Positions 1-8,167 of a DNA stretch of 64,000 bases are shown piece by piece (position 1 is the stretch's first letter; each line of letters opens with the position of its first letter). The stretch comes from Leifsonia sp. AK011 (GTDB lineage Bacteria; Actinomycetota; Actinomycetes; Actinomycetales; Microbacteriaceae), in NCBI RefSeq assembly GCF_013410945.1, contig NZ_JACCCH010000001.1, positions 496,001 through 560,000 of the forward strand. Reading direction: 5' to 3'. The notes beneath the pieces were generated by a model. It saw nothing but the letters and a program-made list of their open reading frames with translations, had not been told where the DNA came from and did no database searches. Position numbers and translations under genes: made by a program.

Positions 1-2
1 CG

Positions 3-494
3 GCCGCCCAGGCGCCACCGGCGGATGCCCTTCCCGAGGTCATTCGGTCGGTCATCCTGTCGCGCGCGCCCATGTCCGAGGCCGACCTCGCATGGTGGAC
101 GAAGCTGCCACTGGGCGTGCTTCGCCCTGCCATCGCGGCTGTGCCGGACCTCGTGCGGGTCGAGGTCGAGGGAAAGGAGATGTTCGTCATCGGTGATCCT
201 ACGGAGGACCCCGGACCGGCAGGGATCGACCTGCTCCCCGGCTTCGACGAGTGGATCCTCGGTTACGCGGATCGGTCGCTCGTCTCCGACGACGCAGCAT
301 TCCGTAGCCTCACTCCGGGTGGCAACGGCATCTTCCGGCCCGCGGTGCTCCTCGACGGCGTCGTGATGGGCACGTGGCGGGTGCCGATCGCACGTGGCAA
401 GCCCGGCAAGCCTGTGCTGGAACTCGTGCGCGATCTGGACTCGAGAGGCAGTCGCGCCGTTGCTGACGCACTCGAGGCGTGGCCCCACCCCTGA
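3..494 (+). CDS. Winged-helix DNA-binding domain protein (HTH_42/YcaQ-like), 3' part only
   Basis: The reading frame is open from the left edge, so only the last 163 codons are present. The segment around residues 75-95 of the visible part reads GFDEWILGYADRS, the FDE-x2-LGY-x-DRS signature usual in the C-terminal half of the winged-helix DNA-binding family (HTH_42) that includes DNA-glycosylase-like YcaQ/AlkX proteins. It ends just upstream of a MerR-type operator and is probably not co-transcribed with the next gene. Function beyond DNA binding cannot be judged because the N-terminal half is outside the window. Confidence 0.75.
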   Translation, partial: AAQAPPADALPEVIRSVILSRAPMSEADLAWWTKLPLGVLRPAIAAVPDLVRVEVEGKEMFVIGDPTEDPGPAGIDLLPGFDEWILGYADRSLVSDDAAFRSLTPGGNGIFRPAVLLDGVVMGTWRVPIARGKPGKPVLELVRDLDSRGSRAVADALEAWPHP

Positions 495-509
495 TCCCCC
501 GACTGGGCC

Positions 510-540
510 TTGACCTTGACACGGTGTGAAGGTCTTGGGT
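510..540 (+). promoter_or_regulatory. MerR-type promoter/operator
   Basis: A -35 hexamer TTGACC (510-515) is followed 19 bases later by a weak -10 (TTGGGT, 535-540). The spacer holds a dyad at 513-533 with arms ACCTTGACAC and GTGTGAAGGT around GG. A 19-base spacer filled by such a dyad is the hallmark of MerR-family promoters, and a MerR-family gene lies 700 bases downstream in the same transcription unit, so autoregulation is inferred. Confidence 0.8.
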
Positions 541-559
541 GGATAGTCGGAGGAACATC

Positions 560-1234
560 ATGACCATCGACACCACAGCCCTGACCGACGCGCTGCAGCG
601 GGACTCCTCGTCCGACCGCCTGCAGGCCGCGCTGACGGCGGGCACGCGTCCGCACACCGAGTACCTCGACGTGCTCGTCGCTCGCTGCGCCATCGAGCCC
701 GACTTCTTCGTGCGGGACATGCTCACCTGGGCGATCGTGCGGCAGGATGCATCCGTCTCCGTTCCGTTGCTGTTGCGCGAGGTGGCGGAGGGAGGCGACC
801 AGGCGCGTAGCCAGGCGCTGCACACCCTCTCCAAGATCGGGGACGTGCGCGGCTGGCACGCGATCACACCGGAGCTACTGCGGAGCCCCGTCGACGAAGT
901 CGCGAGAAGCGCGTGGCGTGCGGCGGCGATACTCGTGCCGGAGGGTGGGGAGGCCGCACTCGCCGAGCTCCTTGTGGATCAGCTCGGTCGTGGTGACGCC
1001 AGCCTGCGCCTGAGTCTCAGTCGGGCCTTCGCGGCACTCGGCGACGCTGCACTGCCGGTTCTCGAGCGCGCAGCGAAGCAGGGGACGATGGATGCCCGTG
1101 CCCACGCCATCGCGTCGGCCCGGCTCATCATCGACCCCGACGCGACCTTCGACGACCTCATCAGCGAGGCTGTGCGCACGGTCTCGCTGCAGGAAGCACC
1201 AGCACCGCCGCCGGACGACGATGCGCATCGGTGA
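560..1234 (+). CDS. HEAT-repeat domain protein, partner of the MerR-HEAT regulator
   Basis: A 224-residue protein made of helical repeats: segments such as ARSQALHTLSKIG and ARSAWRAAAILV show the alternating A/L pattern of HEAT/PBS-lyase-like repeats. I see no catalytic motif. The ATG at 560 is chosen over the GTG at 539 because GGAGG (549-553) sits six bases upstream. The gene overlaps the following MerR-HEAT gene by 14 bases, so the two are translationally coupled, and both follow the MerR-type operator at 510-540. Inference: it may bind or modulate the regulator through repeat-repeat contact. Exact function unknown. Confidence 0.8.
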   Translation: MTIDTTALTDALQRDSSSDRLQAALTAGTRPHTEYLDVLVARCAIEPDFFVRDMLTWAIVRQDASVSVPLLLREVAEGGDQARSQALHTLSKIGDVRGWHAITPELLRSPVDEVARSAWRAAAILVPEGGEAALAELLVDQLGRGDASLRLSLSRAFAALGDAALPVLERAAKQGTMDARAHAIASARLIIDPDATFDDLISEAVRTVSLQEAPAPPPDDDAHR

Positions 1235-2201
1235 GGTCGCGCGGCTCTCCGGCGTGAGCGCCAGGATGCTACGGCACTACAACGACATCGAGCTCCTCAC
1301 GCCGAGCGGTCGCACGTCGTCGGGGTACCGTCACTACGACGACGCGGACCTGCGCAGGCTCCTCGAGATCGAGTCGCTGCGGTCGCTCGGCCTCTCGCTG
1401 GCGGAGGTGCGGGCCGCGCTGGACGGCTCGGGTGCGCTGTCGCCGCAGCAGATCGTCAACGAGGTGATCGAGCGCACGCGGGAGCGGATCGAGCTGGATC
1501 GTGAGCTCGTGCGTCGGCTGGAGGCCGTGCGGTCCGTCGAGCCGGAGAGGTGGACGGAGGTGCCGCGGCTCGTCGCCCTGCTCAAGGGTCTGGGCTCGTC
1601 GCATCCGTCGACCCGCCAGCGTGCGGCACTCGCGCATGAGGGTGGCGCTGTCGCTCCGCTCGTGGACGCTGCGCTCGCCGAGGGCGACCCGAACGTCGCC
1701 GGTGCGCTGACCTGGGCGTTGTCGCGGTCGGACGGTGATCCCGTGCCGGCGCTCGAGGCGGCCCTCGGTTCTGCCGAGCCACAAGTTCGGCGACGAGCCG
1801 TCGAGTCACTCGTCAAGGTGGGCGGGCTCGAGGCGCTGCGTCGGGCCCTGGACAATGCGGACCCGGTTGTGCGCGACAGAAGCGCGCTCGCCGTAGGAGC
1901 CAGCGGCGACCTCGGTGCGGTTCCCGTGCTCATCGAGATGGTGGTGGCGGGGCGCGACGACGTGGATGCGGCGGAGGTTCTCGGCCGACTGGCGCACGAT
2001 CTGGAGCGCGTCGCCGAGGTCGTCGAGGCAGTGGCCGCGGCACTCGGAACAACGGATGCCGCGTCCCGCGTGCGTCTGACCCAGGCCCTGGCCGAGCTCC
2101 CTCCCGAGCCGGCGCGCTCGCTCGCGGTGGCGCTCGCCGGTGACCCGGACGAGCGCGTCGCGATCACCGCGCGCTACATCCTGAGGGTGATGGCGCCCTA
2201 G
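1221..2201 (+). CDS. MerR-family transcriptional regulator with C-terminal HEAT repeats
   Basis: Residues 1-70 are a classical MerR winged helix (MRIGEVARLSGVS start, then MLRHYNDIELL and GYRHYDDADLRRL). A coiled-coil dimer helix follows to about residue 125. Instead of a small ligand-binding tail, residues 130-326 are HEAT-like repeats (ALTWALSRS, VRRRAVESLVKVG, VRDRSALAVGASG), making the protein 326 residues, more than twice a minimal MerR. The ATG at 1221 is internal to the previous gene. The repeat tail suggests protein- or DNA-induced signalling rather than a metal or small drug ligand; that is inference. Confidence 0.88.
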   Translation: MRIGEVARLSGVSARMLRHYNDIELLTPSGRTSSGYRHYDDADLRRLLEIESLRSLGLSLAEVRAALDGSGALSPQQIVNEVIERTRERIELDRELVRRLEAVRSVEPERWTEVPRLVALLKGLGSSHPSTRQRAALAHEGGAVAPLVDAALAEGDPNVAGALTWALSRSDGDPVPALEAALGSAEPQVRRRAVESLVKVGGLEALRRALDNADPVVRDRSALAVGASGDLGAVPVLIEMVVAGRDDVDAAEVLGRLAHDLERVAEVVEAVAAALGTTDAASRVRLTQALAELPPEPARSLAVALAGDPDERVAITARYILRVMAP

Positions 2202-3097
2202 ACGCCCAGCCGCTCGCGTTCCTGCGCGAGGTAGGCGGCGCCAGCCTCATCGTGGATGAGGTCGCCGACGGTCACGACGGAGTACTCCCGCTCGAGCATC
2301 CCGTCAGAGGGGCGCACGTCGACGTGGACAGCCTCATGTCCCGCGTCGTGGACATGGTCAGCCATGAGGTAGTCGCTGCGCGAATCGCCCATGCTCACCC
2401 AGCGTGTCGGGAGGGGGCCGAGCGAGGCGAAGCGCTCGAGGGCGCGCTCGGCTCCACGGTCCTTGTCGAGCCGCACGGACTCGATGTCGGTCGAGATGAT
2501 GGTGGGGTCGATGCGGAAGGGTACTTCGCCGCGCGCGTCCGGCGTGGACCGGTCACCGTAGCGGAGTCCGTAACCGAGGTCGGTCACGAGCGCGAAGGCG
2601 GCATCCTGGAAGGGTCCCTGCGTCTCGAGGTAGGCCTCGGAGGTGACATCCGTGCGCTGCTCGACCGAGATCATGGCGCGCTTGGTGTCGTCGAAGAACA
2701 TGGTGTGCGCGAAGTCGCGCTCGACGAGCTCGCGCACTCCTGCCACGGCATCGGCGCCAAAGGCGAGGGCCTTGTCGACTTCGACAGGACCCATGCCGTC
2801 CGCGTCGATCGTGGCCCACGACCCGCCCTTCTCGAAGACGCCGTACATGCGCGCACGGGGGGAGCGGAGGGCGTCGGCGAGTCCAACCTCGAGGAGTCGA
2901 GCGACGACGTTGTCGCGGATGAACGCATCCGATCGGCCCGTGATGAACGCGATCGGCACGCCAGCCGCCGCGAGCGCGACAAGGTCGGTGAGGATCGAGG
3001 GAATCGCGACGGTCCGGGTGACCGGGCTCGCGATGGGCCCGTCCACATCGAGGAGAAGGCCGAGGTTGGGCAGGTCGTCAGAAGAGGGCTGGGGCAC
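2198..3097 (-). CDS. HAD-superfamily hydrolase
   Basis: A 299-residue protein with HAD motif I as LLLDVDGPIA near residue 17, motif II as FITGRSD near residue 52 and a C-terminal GDSRSDYLMAD motif, so a Mg-dependent phosphatase of the cap-containing HAD type is likely. Substrate is unknown. It converges with the MerR-HEAT gene, overlapping it by four bases. Two GTG codons are possible at 3100 and 3097; the second is chosen because it lies exactly six bases after a TAGGCT -10 element, consistent with a leaderless message. Confidence 0.85.
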   Translation of the reverse strand: MPQPSSDDLPNLGLLLDVDGPIASPVTRTVAIPSILTDLVALAAAGVPIAFITGRSDAFIRDNVVARLLEVGLADALRSPRARMYGVFEKGGSWATIDADGMGPVEVDKALAFGADAVAGVRELVERDFAHTMFFDDTKRAMISVEQRTDVTSEAYLETQGPFQDAAFALVTDLGYGLRYGDRSTPDARGEVPFRIDPTIISTDIESVRLDKDRGAERALERFASLGPLPTRWVSMGDSRSDYLMADHVHDAGHEAVHVDVRPSDGMLEREYSVVTVGDLIHDEAGAAYLAQERERLGV

Positions 3098-3103
3098 CAC
3101 GAC

Positions 3104-3109
3104 AGCCTA
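3104..3109 (-). promoter_or_regulatory. -10 element, leaderless start of the HAD hydrolase gene
   Basis: TAGGCT on the minus strand, six bases before the GTG at 3097. Confidence 0.6.
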
Positions 3110-3157
3110 GGTGCTCGGGTGGTCGCGGGGCCGGTGGGTGTCGCGTCCCGCGGAATC

Positions 3158-3163
3158 TAGACT
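3158..3163 (+). promoter_or_regulatory. -10 element, leaderless start
   Basis: TAGACT followed by six bases and the GTG at 3170; no Shine-Dalgarno sequence fits in between. Confidence 0.6.
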
Positions 3164-3169
3164 GGAGCG

Positions 3170-3757
3170 GTGAAGCCTTGGATCGCACCGCTCGTTCGCG
3201 CCGTGCCCGCGATCGTTCTTGCGATCGTCATCACCTTCTCCGCAGACCACTCCGCGGCCCTGGGCCTGCTGACCTTCGGCATCTTCGGTGTGGTCTCCGG
3301 ACTCGGCCTCGGCATCGTCGCGCTGCTCGGTGCGGCGGGGGCCGACCGCACGATCCAGCTGATCCAGGCCGCTCTCACGGTGCTCGCGGGAGTCGCGGCA
3401 CTCACGGTCACGGGCGGTGGCCTTCCCTACCTCGTGCTCATCGTGAGCGCCTGGGCGGTGACGACCGGGTTCCTCGAGGTCTATGTGGGGCTGCGCTCTC
3501 GTGGCCAGGCCGGGGCGCGCGATCGGATGTTTGTCGGTGCGCTCACGGTCGTGCTCGCGATCGTCGTGCTCGTGGTGCCGCCGGATTACACCCAGCCGTT
3601 CGCCTTCGACGAGGTGACCGGGGAGGTCACGGCATCCGTCATCATTGTCGGCCTGCTCGGAGCGTACTGGGCGATACTCGGCGTATTCCTCGCTATCGCC
3701 GCCATCCCGGCCACAGCCCCCAGCGCACCAGCCCCCGTTGAATCGAGTGCACCATGA
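3170..3757 (+). CDS. Multi-pass membrane protein (DUF308/HdeD-like)
   Basis: A 195-residue hydrophobic protein with about six predicted membrane segments, beginning with VRAVPAIVLAIVITFSA and ending in an Ala/Pro-rich tail. Composition and size resemble the DUF308/HdeD group of small membrane proteins, but no residue motif confirms a function. The start is the GTG at 3170, directly after a -10 element. Its stop overlaps the next ATG (ATGA at 3754-3757), so the two genes form a coupled pair. Confidence 0.8.
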   Translation: MKPWIAPLVRAVPAIVLAIVITFSADHSAALGLLTFGIFGVVSGLGLGIVALLGAAGADRTIQLIQAALTVLAGVAALTVTGGGLPYLVLIVSAWAVTTGFLEVYVGLRSRGQAGARDRMFVGALTVVLAIVVLVVPPDYTQPFAFDEVTGEVTASVIIVGLLGAYWAILGVFLAIAAIPATAPSAPAPVESSAP

Positions 3758-4008
3758 ACGCCCCCTCCCGCCGCGACCGCACGCGCCCCGCTGAGCTGAT
3801 CGCGATCTCCGCAGGACTGGCGATCTTCGCGGGCCTTGTCGTGCTCATGTCGACGCGGCAAGTCGTGCTCTCGCTGATCTTCCTGGGGATCGCGTTCATC
3901 GTCGCGCTCGTGGTGCTGGCGATGCTCGCGCTCGCCGTGCAGCCCACGGGTGACGAGAAGCTGGACATCCTCGAGCAGGACGACGAGCAGAAGGGCCGCG
4001 GGCACTAG
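3754..4008 (+). CDS. Small two-helix membrane protein
   Basis: 84 residues with a basic N terminus, two adjacent hydrophobic helices (about residues 15-35 and 37-62) and an acidic tail rich in D/E. It starts four bases inside the preceding membrane-protein gene. I do not recognise a family. Probably an inner-membrane partner of the upstream protein. Confidence 0.75.
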   Translation: MNAPSRRDRTRPAELIAISAGLAIFAGLVVLMSTRQVVLSLIFLGIAFIVALVVLAMLALAVQPTGDEKLDILEQDDEQKGRGH

Positions 4009-4025
4009 CCGCGGCATCCGCCGGG

Positions 4026-5408
4026 CTAGCGCTCGATGTAGCGGACGAGGTCGCTTGCGACGCCAACGTAGGTCTGGGGCGTGAGGGCGCGCAGGCGTGC
4101 CTTCGCCTCGGCGCCGATGTCGAGACCGTCGATGAACTCGACGAGCTCTGCCTGGCCGACGCGGCGACCGCGGGTCAGTTCCTTGAGCACCGCGTACGGG
4201 TCGGCGATCGAGCTGCGCCCGGCGGTGACCTCCGCACGGATGACAGTCTGGATGGCCTCGGCGAGCACCTCCCAATTCGAGTCGAGGTCCGCGGCAAGTG
4301 CCCCGAGGTCGAGGTCGATCTCCTTGAGGCCGCGCTCGATGTTGTCGAGGGCGAGCAGCGAGTGGCCGAGCGCGACCCCGACGTTGCGCTGGGTCGTCGA
4401 GTCGGTCAGGTCTCGCTGCAGTCGGGATGTCACGAGCGTTGCCCCGAGCGAATCGAGCAGTGCGCTCGACAGCTCCAGATTGGCCTCCGCATTCTCGAAG
4501 CGGATCGGGTTGATCTTGTGCGGCATGGTGGACGAGCCCGTCGCACCCGCCTGCGGGATCTGCCGGAAGTAGCCCATCGAGATGTACGTCCACACATCCG
4601 TGCAGAGGTTGTGCAGCACGCGGTTCGCGTGGCTGATGCGCGAGTAGAGCTCCGCCTGCCAGTCGTGGGACTCGATCTGCGTGGTGAGCGGGTTCCAGGT
4701 GAGGCCGAGGGATGTCACGAACTCCTGCGACGCCGCCGGCCAGTCGAGCTCGGGGTCGGCCGCGAGGTGCGCCGAGAACGTGCCGGTCGCGCCGCTGAAC
4801 TTGCCGAGGTACTCGGTCACCTCGACCTGGGCGAGGATGCGCTCCAGCCGGTACACCACGACGGCGAGCTCCTTGCCCATGGTCGAGGGGGTGGCAGGCT
4901 GACCGTGGGTGTGCGAGAGCATCGCGGCATCCCGATGCCGGATCGCGAGCTCGCGCAGCGACTCGATCACCGCCCGGTACTTCGGCAGCCAGACCTCGCG
5001 CACGGCCGCGCTGATGGTGAGGGCGTAGGAGAGGTTGTTGATGTCCTCGCTGGTGGCCGCGAAGTGGGTGAGCTCGGCGACTGAGTTGAGCCCGAGTGCG
5101 GCGAGCTTCTCGCGCACGAGGTACTCGACGGCCTTCACGTCGTGGCGCGTGGTCGCCTCGAGGGTGGCGAGGCGGTCGATCTCGGGCTGGCCGAACTCGG
5201 CCGCGAACTCGCGAAGCACGCGTGCGGACTCGTGGTCGAGTCGCTGGCTGCCGAACAGCTCGTGGTCGGTCAGGTAGAGCAGCCACTCGACCTCGACACG
5301 AACGCGCGCTCGGTTGAGGCCCGCCTCCGAGAGGTGATCACCGAGTTCGGACACCGCCGCGCGGTATCGGCCGTCGAGCGGGCTCAGGGGCTGGTCGGGC
5401 AGGCTCAT
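4026..5408 (-). CDS. purB: Adenylosuccinate lyase
   Basis: 460 residues, the length of PurB of the longer (E. coli-like) subgroup. It catalyses two purine-pathway steps: cleavage of SAICAR to AICAR and of adenylosuccinate to AMP, each releasing fumarate. The fumarase/aspartase signature SSTMPHKINPIRFENAE is present near residue 290, and the catalytic-His region HTHGQPATPSTMGKE near residue 165. The start ATG at 5408 overlaps the stop of the upstream phosphatase gene (ATGA), so purB is the second gene of that pair. Confidence 0.97.
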   Translation of the reverse strand: MSLPDQPLSPLDGRYRAAVSELGDHLSEAGLNRARVRVEVEWLLYLTDHELFGSQRLDHESARVLREFAAEFGQPEIDRLATLEATTRHDVKAVEYLVREKLAALGLNSVAELTHFAATSEDINNLSYALTISAAVREVWLPKYRAVIESLRELAIRHRDAAMLSHTHGQPATPSTMGKELAVVVYRLERILAQVEVTEYLGKFSGATGTFSAHLAADPELDWPAASQEFVTSLGLTWNPLTTQIESHDWQAELYSRISHANRVLHNLCTDVWTYISMGYFRQIPQAGATGSSTMPHKINPIRFENAEANLELSSALLDSLGATLVTSRLQRDLTDSTTQRNVGVALGHSLLALDNIERGLKEIDLDLGALAADLDSNWEVLAEAIQTVIRAEVTAGRSSIADPYAVLKELTRGRRVGQAELVEFIDGLDIGAEAKARLRALTPQTYVGVASDLVRYIER

Positions 5409-5929
5409 GTGGTTCCCTGTCGGATCGCGGGTTTGATCTGGCGGAACAGCGCGGTGCAGGCCCGCGTCGTCATCCCCAGTACGTGGTCGAACATCGCAGC
5501 ATCGGAGTAGTACGGGTCCGGCACGTCGCCGAGTTCTGCCTGCTCGCTGTCGAAGCTCAGTAACAACTGTACTTTCGAGCGGTCCTGGTCGGTGGCCGCC
5601 CACGCTTTGAGGATGCGCTCCTGGCTGCGGTCGAAGACGACCACGAGGTCGAGATCGTCGAACCACCCGGGATCGAACTGCCGCGCGCGATGGCGGGATC
5701 CGTCGTAGCCCTGGGCGGCGAGTGCGCTGAGAGTGCGTTCGTCGGACCGCTCACCCACGTGCCAGTCGCCGGTCCCGGCGGAGATCACGGCGATGCTCTT
5801 CTCCATGCCCGCGCGGCGCACGAGGTCTGTGAACACGACCTCCGCCATGGGCGATCGGCAGATGTTCCCCGTGCAGACGAAGCAGATTCGGAAGAGCGCG
5901 GACCCGGAGAATGCGCGCTCGAACGTCAT
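5405..5929 (-). CDS. Low-molecular-weight protein tyrosine phosphatase
   Basis: 174 residues. The N-terminal phosphate loop CTGNICRSP (C19, R25) fits the C-x5-R-S motif of LMW-PTPases, and DPYY at about residues 137-140 supplies the general-acid Asp. The ATG at 5929 puts the loop near the N terminus as usual; the longer upstream frame has no family support. It precedes and overlaps purB. A GACAAT hexamer five bases upstream of the ATG may be its -10. Substrates are unknown; related enzymes act on tyrosine kinases or low-molecular-weight thiol pathways. Confidence 0.93.
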   Translation of the reverse strand: MTFERAFSGSALFRICFVCTGNICRSPMAEVVFTDLVRRAGMEKSIAVISAGTGDWHVGERSDERTLSALAAQGYDGSRHRARQFDPGWFDDLDLVVVFDRSQERILKAWAATDQDRSKVQLLLSFDSEQAELGDVPDPYYSDAAMFDHVLGMTTRACTALFRQIKPAIRQGTT

Positions 5930-6039
5930 GCCCCATTGTCCCGCAGAATCTGCTCCCCACCAGAGGGTGTTTTCGCGGACTTCCCACCGAATGGATGCCT
6001 CGGCTCCCGCACCGGCGGGGTGCACGCCACGCTGTCGGG

Positions 6040-6300
6040 ATGACCACGCCACAGGATGCCCCACTGCTCGCCGCGCTCGAGATCCAGTACTCCGCCCTCG
6101 GCCCGATCCTCGCGAGGGTGACCGCATTGAGGTCCCAACTCGCCTCGGCCACGCCCGTGGAATGGCAGGGCCAGGCACGACGGGCCTTCGAGGCTGCTGA
6201 CCACGCCGTCGGCCTGGCGACCGATACCGCAGAGGAGGCGACGCGGCGCGCGTACGTGCTCACGGGCAGCGCACTCAGGACGGTGGTCGCGCGTGGCTGA
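6040..6300 (+). CDS. Small WXG-motif helical protein
   Basis: 86 residues, predicted almost wholly helical, with a central W-Q-G turn (VEWQGQARRAFE) flanked by two helices, the architecture of WXG100/ESX substrates. It overlaps the following hydrolase gene by eight bases. Inference: the pair may be exported together or form a heterodimer through the helical N terminus of the hydrolase. No ESX secretion genes are visible in the window. The ATG at 6040 has a CACGCT hexamer six bases upstream and no Shine-Dalgarno. Confidence 0.7.
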   Translation: MTTPQDAPLLAALEIQYSALGPILARVTALRSQLASATPVEWQGQARRAFEAADHAVGLATDTAEEATRRAYVLTGSALRTVVARG

Positions 6301-7678
6301 CGTCATCGACGTCTCCACGGGAGGCGCCGTCGTTGTGACCGAGGAGCTCTCGGCTACCGCCGCGGCACTCCACGCGCTCGCGAGCGAGGCGGCGGGCATC
6401 CGCGCCGATCTCGTCTACGCCGACCAGCTCGCGTCGACCGGGGTGAACGGAGCGCCAGCGGAGGTCCGGGCCGCCGGGAGCGAGATCGACCGCGCGGTGA
6501 CGGCGCTGATGCTCGTCGAGGCGGAGGCTCGCTTCGTCGCACTCTCACTGGATACGGCTGCGGGCGGCTACGTGCTCGCGGAGGAGGCCTCGCGCCGCCT
6601 GATGGGCGTCATCCTGGACCAGGGATCCAGCGTGCTGGGCATCGTCGCGCCGCTGTTCGTGGTGCCGCTGCTGTGGGGAGGCGTCGGCCTTGCTCTCTCC
6701 GGGCCGGAGGGGCGCAACGCATTCTTCAGCAATCCGCTCGTCGTCAAGGCCATTCGCGCTCTCGCGTCGGGGGCGGATGACGCGATGCTCTCCCGTCTCG
6801 GAATACCCCCGCAGATCACCGCCATCATCGGCGACCACGGGCTGGACCTGGCGGGCATCCCCCTGGTTGCCACGACGATCGCGGGGCTGGGCAGGGCGGT
6901 CGGACTCCTCAAGGAGGGGCAGGTGCGCGTCACCAGGGAGGAGGTGGTGGAGGGCGGGCCAACTCAGGCACCCGCAGGCTTCCAGGACCGGTTCGACCGG
7001 ATACCCATTCCCGCGGAGGACGGCGGGTCGCAGGTGCTCATCGAGACCTACGAGATGCCCGATGGCAGCTCACGCTACGAGGTGTACGTGGCGGCCACCG
7101 TCGACTTCGACCCCGCAGCCGTGGGGCAGCCGTGGGACATGGCGAGCAACGTCAGCAATGCGATCGGACCGGGGAGCGGATCGTACGATTCGGTTGTCGC
7201 GGCGATGGAGCGCGCGGGAATCGGGCCCGACGATCCCGTGCAGTTCACCGGGTACTCGCAGGGGGCGGGCACGGCCGCGCAACTCGCGGCCTCGGGGGAG
7301 TTCTCCACGCAGGGTCTCGTCACCTTCGGCGGCAACACCGGCCAGGTTCCGCTGCCACGCGACGTTCCCACGGTGATCGTGGAGCACACGGACGATCTGG
7401 TTGCCGCGCTCGGCGGCACCCAGGACAACACGCACGCCGTGATCGTCGAGAGGTGGGCATCACAGGGCGCCGACTTCTCGACCGCTCCGATCCTGCCGGG
7501 TCACCAGCGCCCCGGCTACATCGAGACCGCGGGGCTCATGGATGCCAGCGACGAGTCACGGCTGGTGTCGACGGCTGAGACGCTGAAGCAGTTCGGCGGT
7601 GACGGGAGGCTCGTGGCATCCGTCGCCTACACGTGCGAGCGGGTGTACCCGGAGGGTCAGCCCGACGGCGATCGCTAG
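6293..7678 (+). CDS. Alpha/beta-hydrolase-fold protein with helical WXG-like N terminus
   Basis: 461 residues, GTG start. Residues 10-110 are helical and A/E-rich, like the upstream WXG protein; residues 105-135 hold a hydrophobic stretch. The C-terminal half has a nucleophile elbow GYSQGAG (about residue 322), matching G-x-S-x-G of lipases and esterases, with candidate acid EHTDD and candidate His in NTHAVIVERW or GHQRPGY. Such helical-plus-hydrolase layouts occur in ESX-linked secreted proteins. Function is inferred only to a serine-hydrolase fold; it could be an effector, a wall-lipid esterase or an inactive scaffold. Confidence 0.75.
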   Translation: MADVIDVSTGGAVVVTEELSATAAALHALASEAAGIRADLVYADQLASTGVNGAPAEVRAAGSEIDRAVTALMLVEAEARFVALSLDTAAGGYVLAEEASRRLMGVILDQGSSVLGIVAPLFVVPLLWGGVGLALSGPEGRNAFFSNPLVVKAIRALASGADDAMLSRLGIPPQITAIIGDHGLDLAGIPLVATTIAGLGRAVGLLKEGQVRVTREEVVEGGPTQAPAGFQDRFDRIPIPAEDGGSQVLIETYEMPDGSSRYEVYVAATVDFDPAAVGQPWDMASNVSNAIGPGSGSYDSVVAAMERAGIGPDDPVQFTGYSQGAGTAAQLAASGEFSTQGLVTFGGNTGQVPLPRDVPTVIVEHTDDLVAALGGTQDNTHAVIVERWASQGADFSTAPILPGHQRPGYIETAGLMDASDESRLVSTAETLKQFGGDGRLVASVAYTCERVYPEGQPDGDR

Positions 7679-8070
7679 CGGCGGTCCTTCATGAGGGGGC
7701 GCAGCAGGATGCTGATGAGCCAGCTGATGATGCCGAGCACCAGGGCGCCGAGCACTCCCCACCAGAAGCCGTTCACGAAGAGACCGAAACCGGCGAGCGA
7801 CGAGATCCACGCCACCAGGAGCAGCAGGAGGCCGTTGACGATGAACGAGATGAGGCCGAGCGTGAGGATGTAGAGGGGGAAGGCGACGATGCGGATGAAG
7901 TTGCCGATGACACCGTTGACGATTCCGAAGACGAGCGCGACGAGCAGGTAGGTGAGCACGGTCGCGAAGGTGTCGTCCGGTGAGTAGGAGCGCACCGAGA
8001 CGCCCGCGACGATGAGTGTGGTCAGCCAGAGGGCGACGGCGTTGATGATCACGCGAAGCAGGAAGGTCAT
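7675..8070 (-). CDS. Phage-holin-like (holin 4 / YvlD-type) four-helix membrane protein
   Basis: 131 residues with four hydrophobic segments and the pattern [26 protein letters not shown], diagnostic of the YvlD / phage holin 4_2 superfamily of chromosomally encoded membrane proteins. These are not prophage lysis genes; the family is linked in some bacteria to envelope stress. It converges with the hydrolase gene (four-base overlap) and is divergent from the hisC-like gene. Confidence 0.85.
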   Translation of the reverse strand: MTFLLRVIINAVALWLTTLIVAGVSVRSYSPDDTFATVLTYLLVALVFGIVNGVIGNFIRIVAFPLYILTLGLISFIVNGLLLLLVAWISSLAGFGLFVNGFWWGVLGALVLGIISWLISILLRPLMKDRR

Positions 8071-8134
8071 GCGCACCACTATGCCGTGGGGTGGGCTCCG
8101 AGGCAACGGCAGGTCGGCGCGGGCGCGTCGAGAA

Positions 8135-8140
8135 TAGGCT
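8135..8140 (+). promoter_or_regulatory. -10 element upstream of the hisC leader ORF
   Basis: TAGGCT, six bases before the ATG at 8147, the same geometry as the leaderless promoters elsewhere in the window. Confidence 0.55.
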
Positions 8141-8146
8141 TGGCTC

Positions 8147-8167
8147 ATGAGCGAGGAGCGACCGTGA
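8147..8167 (+). CDS. Six-codon leaderless leader ORF overlapping hisC start
   Basis: ATG at 8147 encodes Met-Ser-Glu-Glu-Arg-Pro and stops with a TGA that overlaps the GTG start of the hisC-like gene (GTGA). It lies six bases after a -10 hexamer, so it would be the first start on a leaderless mRNA, and its GAGGAG codons double as the Shine-Dalgarno sequence for the GTG. Termination-reinitiation coupling is inferred. It may also be a chance ORF. Confidence 0.45.
   Translation: MSEERP

Noticed and set aside
5405-6178. 257-codon version of the LMW phosphatase gene
   Set aside because: The extra 83 residues are Arg/Ser/Pro-rich shadow sequence antisense to the WXG-like gene; the phosphate loop belongs near the N terminus.
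7675-8070. Prophage remnant suggested by the holin-like protein
   Set aside because: The YvlD/holin 4 family is chromosomal and no other phage gene is near.
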